A model generated the notes under the pieces. It was not told the origin of the DNA, searched no databases, and saw only the letters and a program-made list of their open reading frames with translations. A stretch of 64,000 nt of DNA from Streptomyces bambusae (lineage in GTDB: Bacteria; Actinomycetota; Actinomycetes; Streptomycetales; Streptomycetaceae). The stretch is from positions 151,772-215,771 of the forward strand of contig NZ_JAJAUZ010000006.1 of NCBI RefSeq assembly GCF_020532645.1, read 5' to 3'. This document shows positions 42,486-50,539 of this stretch, piece by piece (positions within the stretch are counted from its first letter, which is position 1; each line of letters opens with the position of its first letter). The position numbers and the translations under genes were made by a program.

Positions 42486-43244
42486 TCAGCGGATAGCGGC
42501 CAGGACGTGGCTGTGGCCGACCTGCCAGACGGCACCCACGTCCTCGAACCCCGCCGCGCGCAGCAGCTCGACGTGCCCGGACAGGGTCAGGTCGTTCCCC
42601 TCGCACGGCGGGCGCCGACCGGCGCCGCGGGCGGCGAGCAGGGGCCCCAGTTCCGGATCCGCTGCCGCGCCCGACCACCAGGACTCCCAGTCCTCGGCGG
42701 CGAGCTCCGCGTTGCGTTCGGCGTAGCGGCGCCCGATGTCCCCGGCGAGTTCCGAGACGCGCGTCGAATCCGGGCTGATGTGGTCCCCGTTGACGAGGAT
42801 GCCGCCGGGACGGAGCCGGCCGGCGAGCTCCGTGTAGACCGCTCGCAGCGTGTCCTTGCCGAGGTAGTGCAGTGCGGTGGTCGACACTGCGGCGTCGACC
42901 GGCCGGTCCAGGGCGAGCGCGTCGAGCCAGCCGGGCGCGCCGATCATCGCCTCGACGCAGCGGATCGAGGGACCGTAGTGCGTGCTGCCCAGTTTCAGCA
43001 GGAGCGGGTCGGTGTCGACGGCCAGCACCTCCGCCGCGGGGAGGCGGGCGGCGATGCGTGCCGCCAGGCATCCGGGTCCGCTCCCGAGGTCGAGCACCAG
43101 CGGGTCCGGCCGGCCGAAGGTCACGTGCTCGACCAGGTCTGCGATGACCTCGAATCTTTCCTCGCGGTCGACTGCGTAGTGCTGCTGCTGGCTCTCCCAG
43201 CGCTCGACCCAGCGTGCCGCCGTCGCGGTGCTCATCGTGCCCAT
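42486..43244 (-). CDS. Class I SAM-dependent methyltransferase
   Basis: A 252-residue methyltransferase, start ATG 43244 behind GGAGG. Motif I is PLVLDLGSGPGCLAARIA, the SAM-ribose acid is VLAVDTDPLLL and motif IV is VDAAVSTTALHYL, followed by LRPGGILVNGDHI. This is the small-molecule O/N-methyltransferase-like group. It is the last gene of the reverse-strand PLP/desulfurase cluster, 48 bp after the desulfurase stop. It probably modifies the cluster product. Confidence 0.8.
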   Translation of the reverse strand: MGTMSTATAARWVERWESQQQHYAVDREERFEVIADLVEHVTFGRPDPLVLDLGSGPGCLAARIAARLPAAEVLAVDTDPLLLKLGSTHYGPSIRCVEAMIGAPGWLDALALDRPVDAAVSTTALHYLGKDTLRAVYTELAGRLRPGGILVNGDHISPDSTRVSELAGDIGRRYAERNAELAAEDWESWWSGAAADPELGPLLAARGAGRRPPCEGNDLTLSGHVELLRAAGFEDVGAVWQVGHSHVLAAIR

Positions 43245-43292
43245 GGTTCGAGTTGCCTCCGTTGGCCATCACCCCATACCTGTTAATGGAAA

Positions 43293-44507
43293 TCATTGCA
43301 GATTGGTGAGGGTGGTGAGCAACTCTTCGATCTCTTCAGGGGTGTTGTACACGTGGAGGCTCACGCGCACCGAGCCCTCCTTCGGGTCCGTGCCGGCCTG
43401 GCAGTGCCCGTCGGAACGCACCATGAAACCGTGGCTGAAGAGGATGAAGCCCAGGTCGCCGGAGTTGACGGTGCGGTGCCGGAAGGTCACCAGGCTCCGG
43501 CGCCGCTGCACCGGCGAGCCGGCGTCCAGGCTGGCCCGGCAGCCGAGCACTTCGTACGCGTCCATCGCGCCGAGGGCGTCGGTCAGCCGGGAGGTGAGCG
43601 CGACGGTCCAGCGCTCGATCCGGTCGGTGCCCGCTTCGTCCAGCCAGTCCAGCGCCGCCGACAGGCCGACGATGCCGGCCGTGTTCGGGGTGCCCTGCCA
43701 GCCGCCGGGACGGAAGGCGGGCCCCCGCACCCCGCGCGACCACACGGCACCGGTCCCGGGCAGGGCCAGTGCCTTGTGGCCGGAGAAGACCACGAAGTCC
43801 ACGTCGAGTCCGGCGACGGACACCGGGAGGTGACCGATGCTCTGCGCGGCGTCGAGGCAGATGGGCACGTCCGGACCCACCACCCGGCGCAGCCGGTCGA
43901 CGTTCATGTCGGCGCCGTACACGTGGTGGACGTGGGTGGCGGCCACGAACCGGGTCCGGGGGCCGACGATGCGGCTCAGCGCCTGCGGATCGTAGTCGCC
44001 GGAGCCCGCCTGGTACGGCAGCTCCCGCACCCGGATCCGGACGCCCTGCCGGGCGAGCAGGTCCCTCGCCTCCAGCCAGGGCGACAGATTGGCCTGATGG
44101 TCGGCGAACGGGACGACGATCTCGTCACCGTCGGAGAGGAACCCGGGCAGCCAGTCCAGCGCGACCGCGCGCAGCCCCTCCGTGGCCCCGCTCGTGAAGT
44201 GCACGTACGACCGGTCCGGCTCGGGGTCGCCCAGGAACTCCCCGACCCGCTGCCGGGCTCGCTCCACCAGCGCCGTCGTGGTGTTCGCCCAGGGGTACGA
44301 GCCCCGGCCGGCGTTGGCGTTCGAGGTGGTGAGGTAGTGCTGTACGGAGTCGAGGACGGTCTGCGGCTTCTGCGAGGTGGCGGCGCTGTCCAGGTACGTC
44401 AGTTCCGGGTGACCGGCCACGATCGGGAACTGGTCGCGCAGGCGGCGCTGCCACGATGCCAGCTCCGCGATCTCGTCGGCGGGACCGGCCGCCGCCACGT
44501 CAGTCAC
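43293..44507 (-). CDS. SufS-like cysteine desulfurase (class V aminotransferase fold)
   Basis: A 404-residue PLP enzyme. The start is uncertain: GTG 44507 overlaps the preceding stop by 8 bp, while GTG 44522 adds five residues. The fold shows TYLDSAATSQKPQTVLDSV, HFTSGATEGLRAVALDW, ICLDAAQSIGHLPV, the Schiff-base lysine in VVFSGHKALALPGTGAVW, and a C-terminal loop MVRSDGHCQAG resembling the RxGHHCA active-cysteine loop of SufS. It should release sulfur from cysteine as a persulfide. The neighbouring gene carries a rhodanese domain that could accept it, so this is likely a dedicated sulfur donor rather than an Fe-S assembly enzyme. Confidence 0.82.
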   Translation of the reverse strand: MTDVAAAGPADEIAELASWQRRLRDQFPIVAGHPELTYLDSAATSQKPQTVLDSVQHYLTTSNANAGRGSYPWANTTTALVERARQRVGEFLGDPEPDRSYVHFTSGATEGLRAVALDWLPGFLSDGDEIVVPFADHQANLSPWLEARDLLARQGVRIRVRELPYQAGSGDYDPQALSRIVGPRTRFVAATHVHHVYGADMNVDRLRRVVGPDVPICLDAAQSIGHLPVSVAGLDVDFVVFSGHKALALPGTGAVWSRGVRGPAFRPGGWQGTPNTAGIVGLSAALDWLDEAGTDRIERWTVALTSRLTDALGAMDAYEVLGCRASLDAGSPVQRRRSLVTFRHRTVNSGDLGFILFSHGFMVRSDGHCQAGTDPKEGSVRVSLHVYNTPEEIEELLTTLTNLQ

Positions 44508-45819
44508 GCACCAGCGGTGCACCGGCGTCCCGCCAGGCGATGATGCCGCCGGCGAGGCTGCGGACGTCGGGATGCCCCATCCGGGTCAGCAGCGCCGCGT
44601 ACCGGACGGACTTCTCGCCGACCGGGCAGGCCAGCAGCACGGGCTGCCGCCTGCCGAAGGGAAGACCGCCCTTCAGCAGCTCCTCGAACAGCTCGTCGAC
44701 GATGTTCACCGAGCCGTCGATGTGAAGCGCCGCGTACGCGAACGGGCCCCGCAGGTCGATCACCAGTGGCCGCTGGGCCTCGATCCACTTCTGCGCGTCG
44801 GCGACGTCGATGACGGCCGCCGCGCGGAGCTCGGCGTCGGTCAGAGTCGCCACCGAATTGCGCACCGGGGGCCTGCCGAGGAGGTCCGGACGGCGCTGCC
44901 GCACGTACCCGAGATAACTCTCCGCCCGGTCGCACACGATGAAGACGGCCGTCCTGCGCTCGGTCAGCTCGGCGTCGAACGCCCGGAGGTGGCGCACCGC
45001 ACCGAAGTACGCGGCCCCGCCCGTGGGTCCGGCGAGCATCCCGCAGCGGCGCAGCAGCGTCAGCATGCCGTCGAGGGCGTCGTCGGCACCGACCGACTCG
45101 ATCGTGTCGTACGTCGCCGGATTGAAGATGCCGACTTCCTGGACCTCGTCGAGGGTGCGGATGCCGGGGATGAAGTCGGACTTCTCGCCGACCAGGCCCA
45201 CGACGCGCACCGCCGGGTCGTGGGCGCGCAGCGCCCTGGCCACCCCGGTGGAGGATCCTGCCGTGCCCACGCAGGCGATGAACCAGTCGGGCGCGCGCCC
45301 GTCCAGGTCGGCGATGATCTCCGGGCCGGTGCCCGAGGCGTGCGCGTCGGTGTTGAGGGCGTTGAAGTACTGGTCCGTGTGCAGGTGGGCGCTGCCGGGC
45401 CGGCTCAGCTCCTGGTGGAAGCGGGTCAGCGGATCGTCGGTGTCCGTCGGGTCGAGGCACTCGCTCTGCCCGGGCAGTTCCCGGATCTCGGCACCCAGCA
45501 GCAGGAGCAGGTCCTTGACCTCCGGTATGCGCATCCTGTTGGTGACGCTCTTGAAGGACAGGCCGTGCATCCCCGCGATCAGGGCGAGGGCCTTCGCGGT
45601 GTTCCCGCTGGACAGCTCGACGATCGTCTCGCCGCGCTCGCGGGCCTCCGGCAGCCCCGCGCGGACCATGTTCCAGGCAGCGCGGTCCTTCAGCGAGCCG
45701 AAGGGGTTGAGCATCTCCAGCTTGGCGTAGAGGTCGATGTTGCGCAGGCCGTGGACGGCCGGGTCGATGCGTACCAGCGGGGTGTTGCCGATGGCCTCGG
45801 TGATGCTGTCGTACCTCAT
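44500..45819 (-). CDS. Fused cysteine-synthase-like PLP enzyme and rhodanese domain
   Basis: A 439-residue fusion. Residues 1-320 are a fold-II beta-replacement enzyme: GNTPLVRIDPAVHG, the PLP lysine in NPFGSLKDRAAWNMV, VELSSGNTAKALALIAG and ACVGTAGSSTGVARALRAH, resembling SbnA and cysteine synthases. Residues about 335-439 are a rhodanese module (QRPLVIDLRGPFAYAALHID) with the active-site loop LLACPVGEKSVRYAALL, where Cys begins a CxxGxxS loop. The fusion suggests sulfur carried on the rhodanese is used in or near the PLP chemistry. The start overlaps the upstream stop as ATGA, so translation is coupled. Confidence 0.85.
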   Translation of the reverse strand: MRYDSITEAIGNTPLVRIDPAVHGLRNIDLYAKLEMLNPFGSLKDRAAWNMVRAGLPEARERGETIVELSSGNTAKALALIAGMHGLSFKSVTNRMRIPEVKDLLLLLGAEIRELPGQSECLDPTDTDDPLTRFHQELSRPGSAHLHTDQYFNALNTDAHASGTGPEIIADLDGRAPDWFIACVGTAGSSTGVARALRAHDPAVRVVGLVGEKSDFIPGIRTLDEVQEVGIFNPATYDTIESVGADDALDGMLTLLRRCGMLAGPTGGAAYFGAVRHLRAFDAELTERRTAVFIVCDRAESYLGYVRQRRPDLLGRPPVRNSVATLTDAELRAAAVIDVADAQKWIEAQRPLVIDLRGPFAYAALHIDGSVNIVDELFEELLKGGLPFGRRQPVLLACPVGEKSVRYAALLTRMGHPDVRSLAGGIIAWRDAGAPLVRD

Positions 45820-47312
45820 GATGCGTCATCCCCCGTACGTGTGGTCGGCCAGTACTGCTCGTCGAGGCACCAGCGCCAGGCCCCGCCGCCGGCGTGCGGA
45901 GCACTCTGGTGGACGGCGACTTTCCGTGCGACGGGCTGCTGCTGCGCATGGGTTGCGGTGAAGTCCATGCAGTACCCGGCGGTGTTGGCGAAGGCGAGCA
46001 GATCGCCGGGACGCGGCAGCCGCGGAAGGTACACCGTACGGCGGGTGATCAGGTCCGCCTCCAGGCAGAGGTTGCCCAGCAGGTGCACGGCCACCGGCCC
46101 GCCACCGTCCGGACGGCACGCGCCCGCCGACGAACCGTCGCGCGGCAGGAGCACCGGATCCATGAGGACGCCGTGGTCCTCCAGGCCGACGTCGCTCGCG
46201 TTCATCGCGAGACGCACGAGGTGCGCGCCGGTGTCCGACGGCCGTACCTCCAGCACCTTGGCCAGGGACGCCCCGCACTGGTCGGTCAGGGCGCGGCCGG
46301 GCTCGACGTAGAGGTCGTAGAGGCCTTCCAGGAGCAGCGTGCCCAGCGGGCGCCCCAGGCCCGGCGCGGGTCGGGAGAGCAGCTCCTCCAGATAGGCGGG
46401 GCCGGTCAGCGGGCGGTGCGCCGGGTAGAGCGAGAGGGTCCCCTTGAGCGTGCCGTTCTCCACGCGGAGACCGTAGCCGTGACCACCCCAGGTGAGGGGC
46501 GGACGCCTGCCCATCACCGCCTGGGTCAGCTCGGACGTGTAGCGCTCCCACTGCTCGGCACGGGCGAGGTAGCTGACACCGTAGCCACCGCCTGCGTCGA
46601 TGGCGCGCGGCTCGAAGCCGCGGCTCCGTAATTCCTCCATGGCGCGCAGGCATCCTTCGAGGGCGGCCGCCTTCTCGTCCAGACTGGTGGTGTCGAGGTG
46701 GTAGCCGACGCCCACCGGATCCAGCGCGTCGCGGTGGCGTTCGAGGACGTCGAGCAGCCGGTCCAGGTCCCTCATGGCGGTACCGAACCGGCTCCTGCGG
46801 GCCAGCGTCTTCGCCCCGGACGTCTCGAACCCGGACAGCCGCACCATCACCCGCAGGCGAGGCAGGCCGTACCTGCGGACGAGGCCGGCCGCCTGCTCCA
46901 GTTCCGCCGCCCCGTCGGCATGGACGGTCGCCCCGCAGCGCGCTGCGAGCCACAGGAACTCGGGGTCCTTGGGCCCGGTCGCCATGATCCGGTCACCGGT
47001 GAACCCGGCCGCGAGGGCGTGCTGCAACTCGCTCAGCGAGGCGGTGTCGACGCCGGCACGGGTCGCCGTCAGCCGCCGGACGAGCGCGCTGGACCGGTTG
47101 GCCTTGTGGGCGAAGTAGACCCGGCCGCCGAGTCTGCTGCCGTCGAGGACGGAGCGGAAGCGCTCCGCGTTCTCCGCGAACTGCTCGGGCAGCACGAGGT
47201 TCAGGGGCGAGCCCAGGGCCTCGACGAGCGTGTGCAGGAACGCTGCGGATCCCAGGAGGGAGGCCATCCGCGGTTCCATCCGTGGTTCCAGGTACAGAGG
47301 AGCGACGCTCAT
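45816..47312 (-). CDS. Fold-III PLP decarboxylase-like enzyme (Y4yA family)
   Basis: A 498-residue PLP enzyme of the alanine-racemase-like fold, ATG 47312 behind GGGAGGAACAG. The Schiff-base lysine lies in VYFAHKANRSSALVRRL. Further marks are GVDTASLSELQHALAAGF, VGYHLDTTSLDEKAAAL, IDAGGGYGVSYLARA, LYDLYVEPGRALTDQCGASL and LLGNLCLEADLITRR with the decarboxylase-type active Cys. It resembles diaminopimelate/ornithine decarboxylases, in the group annotated Y4yA. It is the first gene of the four-gene cluster and probably decarboxylates or racemises an amino-acid intermediate. Confidence 0.83.
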   Translation of the reverse strand: MSVAPLYLEPRMEPRMASLLGSAAFLHTLVEALGSPLNLVLPEQFAENAERFRSVLDGSRLGGRVYFAHKANRSSALVRRLTATRAGVDTASLSELQHALAAGFTGDRIMATGPKDPEFLWLAARCGATVHADGAAELEQAAGLVRRYGLPRLRVMVRLSGFETSGAKTLARRSRFGTAMRDLDRLLDVLERHRDALDPVGVGYHLDTTSLDEKAAALEGCLRAMEELRSRGFEPRAIDAGGGYGVSYLARAEQWERYTSELTQAVMGRRPPLTWGGHGYGLRVENGTLKGTLSLYPAHRPLTGPAYLEELLSRPAPGLGRPLGTLLLEGLYDLYVEPGRALTDQCGASLAKVLEVRPSDTGAHLVRLAMNASDVGLEDHGVLMDPVLLPRDGSSAGACRPDGGGPVAVHLLGNLCLEADLITRRTVYLPRLPRPGDLLAFANTAGYCMDFTATHAQQQPVARKVAVHQSAPHAGGGAWRWCLDEQYWPTTRTGDDAS

Positions 47313-47453
47313 CCCAGCTGTTCCTCCCCGACGAGGAATGTGCACCGGTACCGCCGAACGGTCCTACCACCGTAACCTCCCGTCGGTGCGGTTGTGCCCG
47401 GTCTGACAGGACAAGGGCCGCTTCATGCCCGGGAGACGACCGGATCCGGGCGG

Positions 47454-48005
47454 TCAGAGGGGGAGCGTCATCAGGATCTCGTCCCGGTCGTCACCAGGAG
47501 CCACACGCAGCACACCGGGCCAGCGGCCGATCTCCACCCAGCCCAGCTTGCGGTAGAAGTCCTCGAGCCCGAGCCCTCCCCGCGCGGAGAGCCGCAGCCG
47601 CTCCAGCCCCATCTCGTCCCGGGCCACGTCCCGGACCCGGTGCATCAGGGCGGCCCCGATCCCGCGTCCCCGGAAGCGCGGGTGGGTCTGCACGTGGTTG
47701 ACCACGCCGCAGTGCGCGACCAGCGGATGCCGGTCCCGGCGGACGACCAGCCATCCGGCGAGCGTGCCCTCGACGGTGGCGATGAGCATCCGCTCGTGTC
47801 CCGGGTCGAGCCCGTCGACGAGGTCGTCCACCGCGGGACCGACGTCGTCGGCGCTCACCGGCGGCATCGGGAAGCGGGCGGCGATGACCGCGCCTCCGGA
47901 GTTGGTCACCGTCTCCCAGCAGGTGACGAGTTCGCGTCTGAGGCCGGGGGTGAGCTCCCGGGGGCGCGTGACCTGAAGGAGCCGGAGGGTCTCGGGTACT
48001 GCCAT
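47454..48005 (-). CDS. GNAT-family N-acetyltransferase
   Basis: A 183-residue acetyltransferase from ATG 48005 (48017 is possible). The GNAT core reads IATVEGTLAGWLVVRRD, NHVQTHPRFRGRGIGAALMHR (the acetyl-CoA pyrophosphate loop RGRGIG), then RLRLSARGGLGLEDFYRKLGW. The N-terminal half has the helices and MPPVSADDVGPAVDDLV segment seen in small-molecule acetyltransferases. The substrate is unknown. It diverges from the PLP cluster, starts beyond it, and seems a separate unit. Confidence 0.87.
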   Translation of the reverse strand: MAVPETLRLLQVTRPRELTPGLRRELVTCWETVTNSGGAVIAARFPMPPVSADDVGPAVDDLVDGLDPGHERMLIATVEGTLAGWLVVRRDRHPLVAHCGVVNHVQTHPRFRGRGIGAALMHRVRDVARDEMGLERLRLSARGGLGLEDFYRKLGWVEIGRWPGVLRVAPGDDRDEILMTLPL

Positions 48006-48100
48006 GCGCGCCAGCATCCCAGAGGTGTGGCCGTACGCGTCACCAGCGCGCGGCGGCGGCCGCCGACGCGGGGGAGCAGGGGCTGTTCACGGGCGCCGCT

Positions 48101-48586
48101 TCAAGGGTGTTCCCCGTCGCCGCTGCGGGCTGTCGCCGGGAGCAGGGCGAGGTCGGCCCAGACGGTCTTGCCGCGGTGGTGCGGCCGGCATCCCCAGTCG
48201 TGGGCGAGGCGGTCGACGAGGAAGATGCCGTGCCCGCCTATGGAGTCGGGGCGGTGCTCGCGAAGCCGGGGCGGGACCGGGCTGGGGTCGGTGACGCTGA
48301 TCCGCAGGCGCTCGTCGTGACGGGTCAGACCGAGGGTGTGAATGCCGCCGCCGTGTCTGACGGCGTTGGAGAGGAGCTCGGCGGCGATCAGGAGGGCGTC
48401 TTGGCTGTGGTCGAGGAGCTGCCATTCGGTGAGGGTCTCGCGGACCCAGGCGATGCCCGTATGGCAGGCCCGTGGATCCGCGGTGTCGGCGAGGGCGAGT
48501 TCGCGGTGGCGCTCTTCGGCAGGCGGTGGACGCATGGACTGTCCCGGCGGCAGAAAACTCCGTTGCCTCTCGCGGCTGCCCGCCAT
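48101..48586 (-). CDS. HATPase_c ATP-binding regulator (anti-sigma/SpoIIAB type)
   Basis: A 161-residue serine-protein-kinase-like ATPase; ATG behind GGAGGGCGG. The GHKL motifs are ALLIAAELLSNAVRHGGG (N-box), LRISVTDPSPVPP (G1) and DSIGGHGIFLVDRLAHDWG (G2). It belongs to the large Streptomyces RsbW-like family that controls sigma factors or unknown partners. The STAS-domain antagonist gene lies 49 bp upstream on the same strand, which suggests the two form one partner-switching pair. Confidence 0.85.
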   Translation of the reverse strand: MAGSRERQRSFLPPGQSMRPPPAEERHRELALADTADPRACHTGIAWVRETLTEWQLLDHSQDALLIAAELLSNAVRHGGGIHTLGLTRHDERLRISVTDPSPVPPRLREHRPDSIGGHGIFLVDRLAHDWGCRPHHRGKTVWADLALLPATARSGDGEHP

Positions 48587-48634
48587 CCGCCCTCCTACAC
48601 CCCCCGCTCCTGTGCTCCGACCGTTGCCGGAGAG

Positions 48635-49018
48635 TCACGGCCGGTCGCCGTGGGTGGTGGCTTCCGCGAGGGAGACGTGGATGGTGAACGTCCCGACGGC
48701 GCCGGTCAGGTCGAGGACGGTGCGGACCGCCCGGCTGGGGGAGAGCAGGATCAGGGGCACGGTCCGGCTGCGGGCGGTGTCACGGAGGGTGAGGAGGAGG
48801 TTGAGGCCGTCGGCGGTGAACAGCTCCACCGCGTCGAGGTCGACCGCCAGCAGCCCCGGCCCGCTGTCCAGGGCGTCGCGCAGGGCTTGGTCGGCGACGT
48901 CCCGGGTGCCGGTGTGGAGGTCGCCGGACAGGACGCAGACGAGTGCTTCGCCGGTGCGCACGATGTCGGTCTTGAGCCCGGGGGCGGGCATGGGCAAGCC
49001 GGATGACGTGATGTTCAC
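48635..49018 (-). CDS. STAS-domain anti-sigma factor antagonist
   Basis: A 127-residue protein; GTG 49018 behind GGGAGGAGGTC. It has the single STAS fold: VCVLSGDLHTGTRDVADQAL, LLAVDLDAVELFTADGLNLLL and LILLSPSRAVRTVLDLTG. The usual phosphorylatable Ser/Thr of the D-S-S/T-G loop is replaced by TADG, so control by phosphorylation may be lost or moved to the preceding Thr. Together with the HATPase gene at 48101 it probably regulates a sigma factor; no sigma factor gene lies in the window. Confidence 0.85.
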   Translation of the reverse strand: MNITSSGLPMPAPGLKTDIVRTGEALVCVLSGDLHTGTRDVADQALRDALDSGPGLLAVDLDAVELFTADGLNLLLTLRDTARSRTVPLILLSPSRAVRTVLDLTGAVGTFTIHVSLAEATTHGDRP

Positions 49019-49580
49019 GACCTCCTCCCGGGCCCGCCTGCGTCCTTGTGCCCGCGTGAGCGGGTGGGCGCCGCTGAGGGGAGGCCGGCATTCCGATGGG
49101 CCGTGGCCCTGGGGCCGACACGGGAAGTGACGTCGATATGGAGGGCGGGATGCATGAGCGTCCGCCGTTCTGGGGGAGCCTGTCACGGTCGGCTCCCCGG
49201 GAGGGGGCGGAGAAGGCCGTCACTTGCGCGGCGTCGGGCCGCGACGCAACCGGATGACAAACCCTGTCCTCCGGTCACAGGGGGTGACCGGAGGGAGCGC
49301 GGTCTGCTACCAGACCAGGCTGGTTACCCTGCACCTGCCCCGAACCAACGCCCGCACACGCCCGGCGTCGGACCGTCCGGGGGCGGACGCCGCCTCCGGC
49401 CGGGGCCGAGGGGCTGGTGGCCGGCCGGCAGGTCACGAGCACCGGCTTCGGCTCGTCACCGACGCGGTCGACGCCCGACCACCCCGGGCGCACCGGAGCG
49501 GCGCAGCACGTGTACGGCAGCCGGCGCCGGGCACCTGCCACCTCAAGAAGGAGAGTCCGTTTTCGAAAGGTGTGTTTCCC
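49019..49580. other. Long divergent intergenic region upstream of csbD and STAS genes
   Basis: A 562-bp region with no supported gene. It contains a perfect 10-bp inverted repeat CTCCGGTCAC / GTGACCGGAG at 49269-49278 and 49284-49293 around AGGGG. On the reverse strand GTTG followed 16 bases later by GGGTAA near 49320 resembles a SigB-type promoter facing the STAS gene, but the match is weak. The csbD promoter should lie in the right half. Confidence 0.55.
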
Positions 49581-49781
49581 ATGGCGGAGAAGGCCAAGGG
49601 CAAGATGCAGCAGGCCAAGGGCAAGGCGAAGGAGGTCGCCGGCAAGGCGACCGGCAACGAGCGCATGAAGGCCGCGGGCAAGACGGACCAGGTCAAGGGC
49701 AAGGTCCGGGAGGTCGCGGGCAAGGCCGACGAGCAGGTCCGCGGCGTCGGGGACTCCCTGCGCGACCGCCGTGAGCACTGA
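49581..49781 (+). CDS. CsbD-family stress protein
   Basis: A 66-residue, highly charged, Ala/Gly/Lys-rich protein with the CsbD repeats KAKGKMQQAKGKAKEVAGKA and KTDQVKGKVREVAGKADEQV. ATG 49581 follows GAAAGG. CsbD proteins are SigB-induced in Bacillus and are stress-related in actinomycetes; their biochemical role is unknown. The nearby STAS/HATPase pair and DUF4235/DUF3618 genes fit a general-stress group. Confidence 0.92.
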   Translation: MAEKAKGKMQQAKGKAKEVAGKATGNERMKAAGKTDQVKGKVREVAGKADEQVRGVGDSLRDRREH

Positions 49782-49791
49782 TCAGACCAGT

Positions 49792-49848
49792 CCCCTGCGT
49801 ACGGCAGGCCGCGGCGTGCGATGCGCCGCGGCCTGCCGTACGCAGGGG
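49792..49848. terminator. 25-bp perfect-stem bidirectional terminator
   Basis: The 25 bases at 49792-49816 (CCCCTGCGTACGGC at the outer end) are the exact inverse complement of 49824-49848, with a 7-base loop. It lies between csbD (ends 49781) and the convergent DUF4235 gene (ends 49853) and should stop both transcripts. Confidence 0.85.
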
Positions 49849-49852
49849 CTCG

Positions 49853-50119
49853 TCAGCCGGGCCAGGTGCCGGTCAGCCGTCGGATCGTGGCGGCTCCGGC
49901 ACGGTCGACGGCAGCCTTGACCACGGCGAAGATCGCCCCTTGCAGGGCTGCCGCGACCAGCACCTCCTGCCAGGTGCGGTCCTCGTCCATGGCACTGGGG
50001 GCGTCGCCCTTGTGGCCCGCCATCTTCCACGCCTGCTTGAAAGCCACGCCGGCGAGCAGGCCGCTGACGGCACCGAGGGTGAGCCCGACGGGCCGGTACG
50101 CGATCTTCGATGCCTTCAC
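49853..50119 (-). CDS. DUF4235 membrane protein
   Basis: An 88-residue membrane protein, GTG 50119 overlapping the preceding stop as GTGA. It has VGLTLGAVSGLLAGVAFKQA (helix 1), a short charged loop with DRTWQEVLVAAALQGAIFAV (helix 2) and a basic tail. This pattern is DUF4235, a common partner of DUF3618 proteins in actinomycetes. The function is unknown; the pair may act at the membrane under stress. Confidence 0.88.
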   Translation of the reverse strand: MKASKIAYRPVGLTLGAVSGLLAGVAFKQAWKMAGHKGDAPSAMDEDRTWQEVLVAAALQGAIFAVVKAAVDRAGAATIRRLTGTWPG

Positions 50120-50406
50120 GTGTGCCTCCGCCCGCGACGCAGGAACAGGTAGACCACCAGGACCGCGGCGCCGGCCACGAGCCGCGTGCGGTTCGCCCGA
50201 GCCGTCTTCGCCACCGCCCCGGCCTTCTCGCGGACGGGGTCCGGGGCCTTCACGGCTGCGAGGTGGCCGGCATGGGTCACGCCGTCGCGGGCCTTGGCGG
50301 CGAGGGCTTCCACGGTCCGGCCGAGTTCGTCACGGGTGTGCTCGACCTGGTCGCGCAGCCGCTCCGTTGCCGGTGCGGATTCTTCTTCCTGCCGATGGTG
50401 GTCCAT
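50116..50406 (-). CDS. DUF3618 protein
   Basis: A 96-residue protein; ATG 50406 behind AAGGAG. An N-terminal amphipathic coiled coil (LRDQVEHTRDELGRTVEAL, then AKARDGV) leads to a single C-terminal transmembrane helix (LVAGAAVLVVYLFL) with an RRGRR tail. The E/D-xTR-x-ELGxTV-x-AL phrase is the DUF3618 signature. Its stop overlaps the DUF4235 start, so the two proteins are made together. Confidence 0.87.
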   Translation of the reverse strand: MDHHRQEEESAPATERLRDQVEHTRDELGRTVEALAAKARDGVTHAGHLAAVKAPDPVREKAGAVAKTARANRTRLVAGAAVLVVYLFLRRGRRHT

Positions 50407-50539
50407 TGGTGGGTCTGCTCCTTGATCCCGGCCATGTCGCCTGACACTGCCGATCGTCATCTCCGGTGCGGGGCTTCCGGGCCGCGCCTACCCCGCAACC
50501 CGCCGGTCATCCCCGCCGACGTCAACCAGTCGGCCTCCG

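Noticed and set aside
43275..43300. AT-rich TTAATGGAAATCATTGCA resembling a Zur/Fur box before the methyltransferase of the PLP cluster
   Set aside because: It overlaps the preceding stop codon and only the central AATGATT is symmetric; the outer arms do not pair. Metal control is not supported without a closer match.
49300..49345. SigB-like promoter (GTTG-N16-GGGTAA) on the - strand
   Set aside because: The -35 is imperfect and it is about 300 bp from the STAS start; too weak to list as a promoter.
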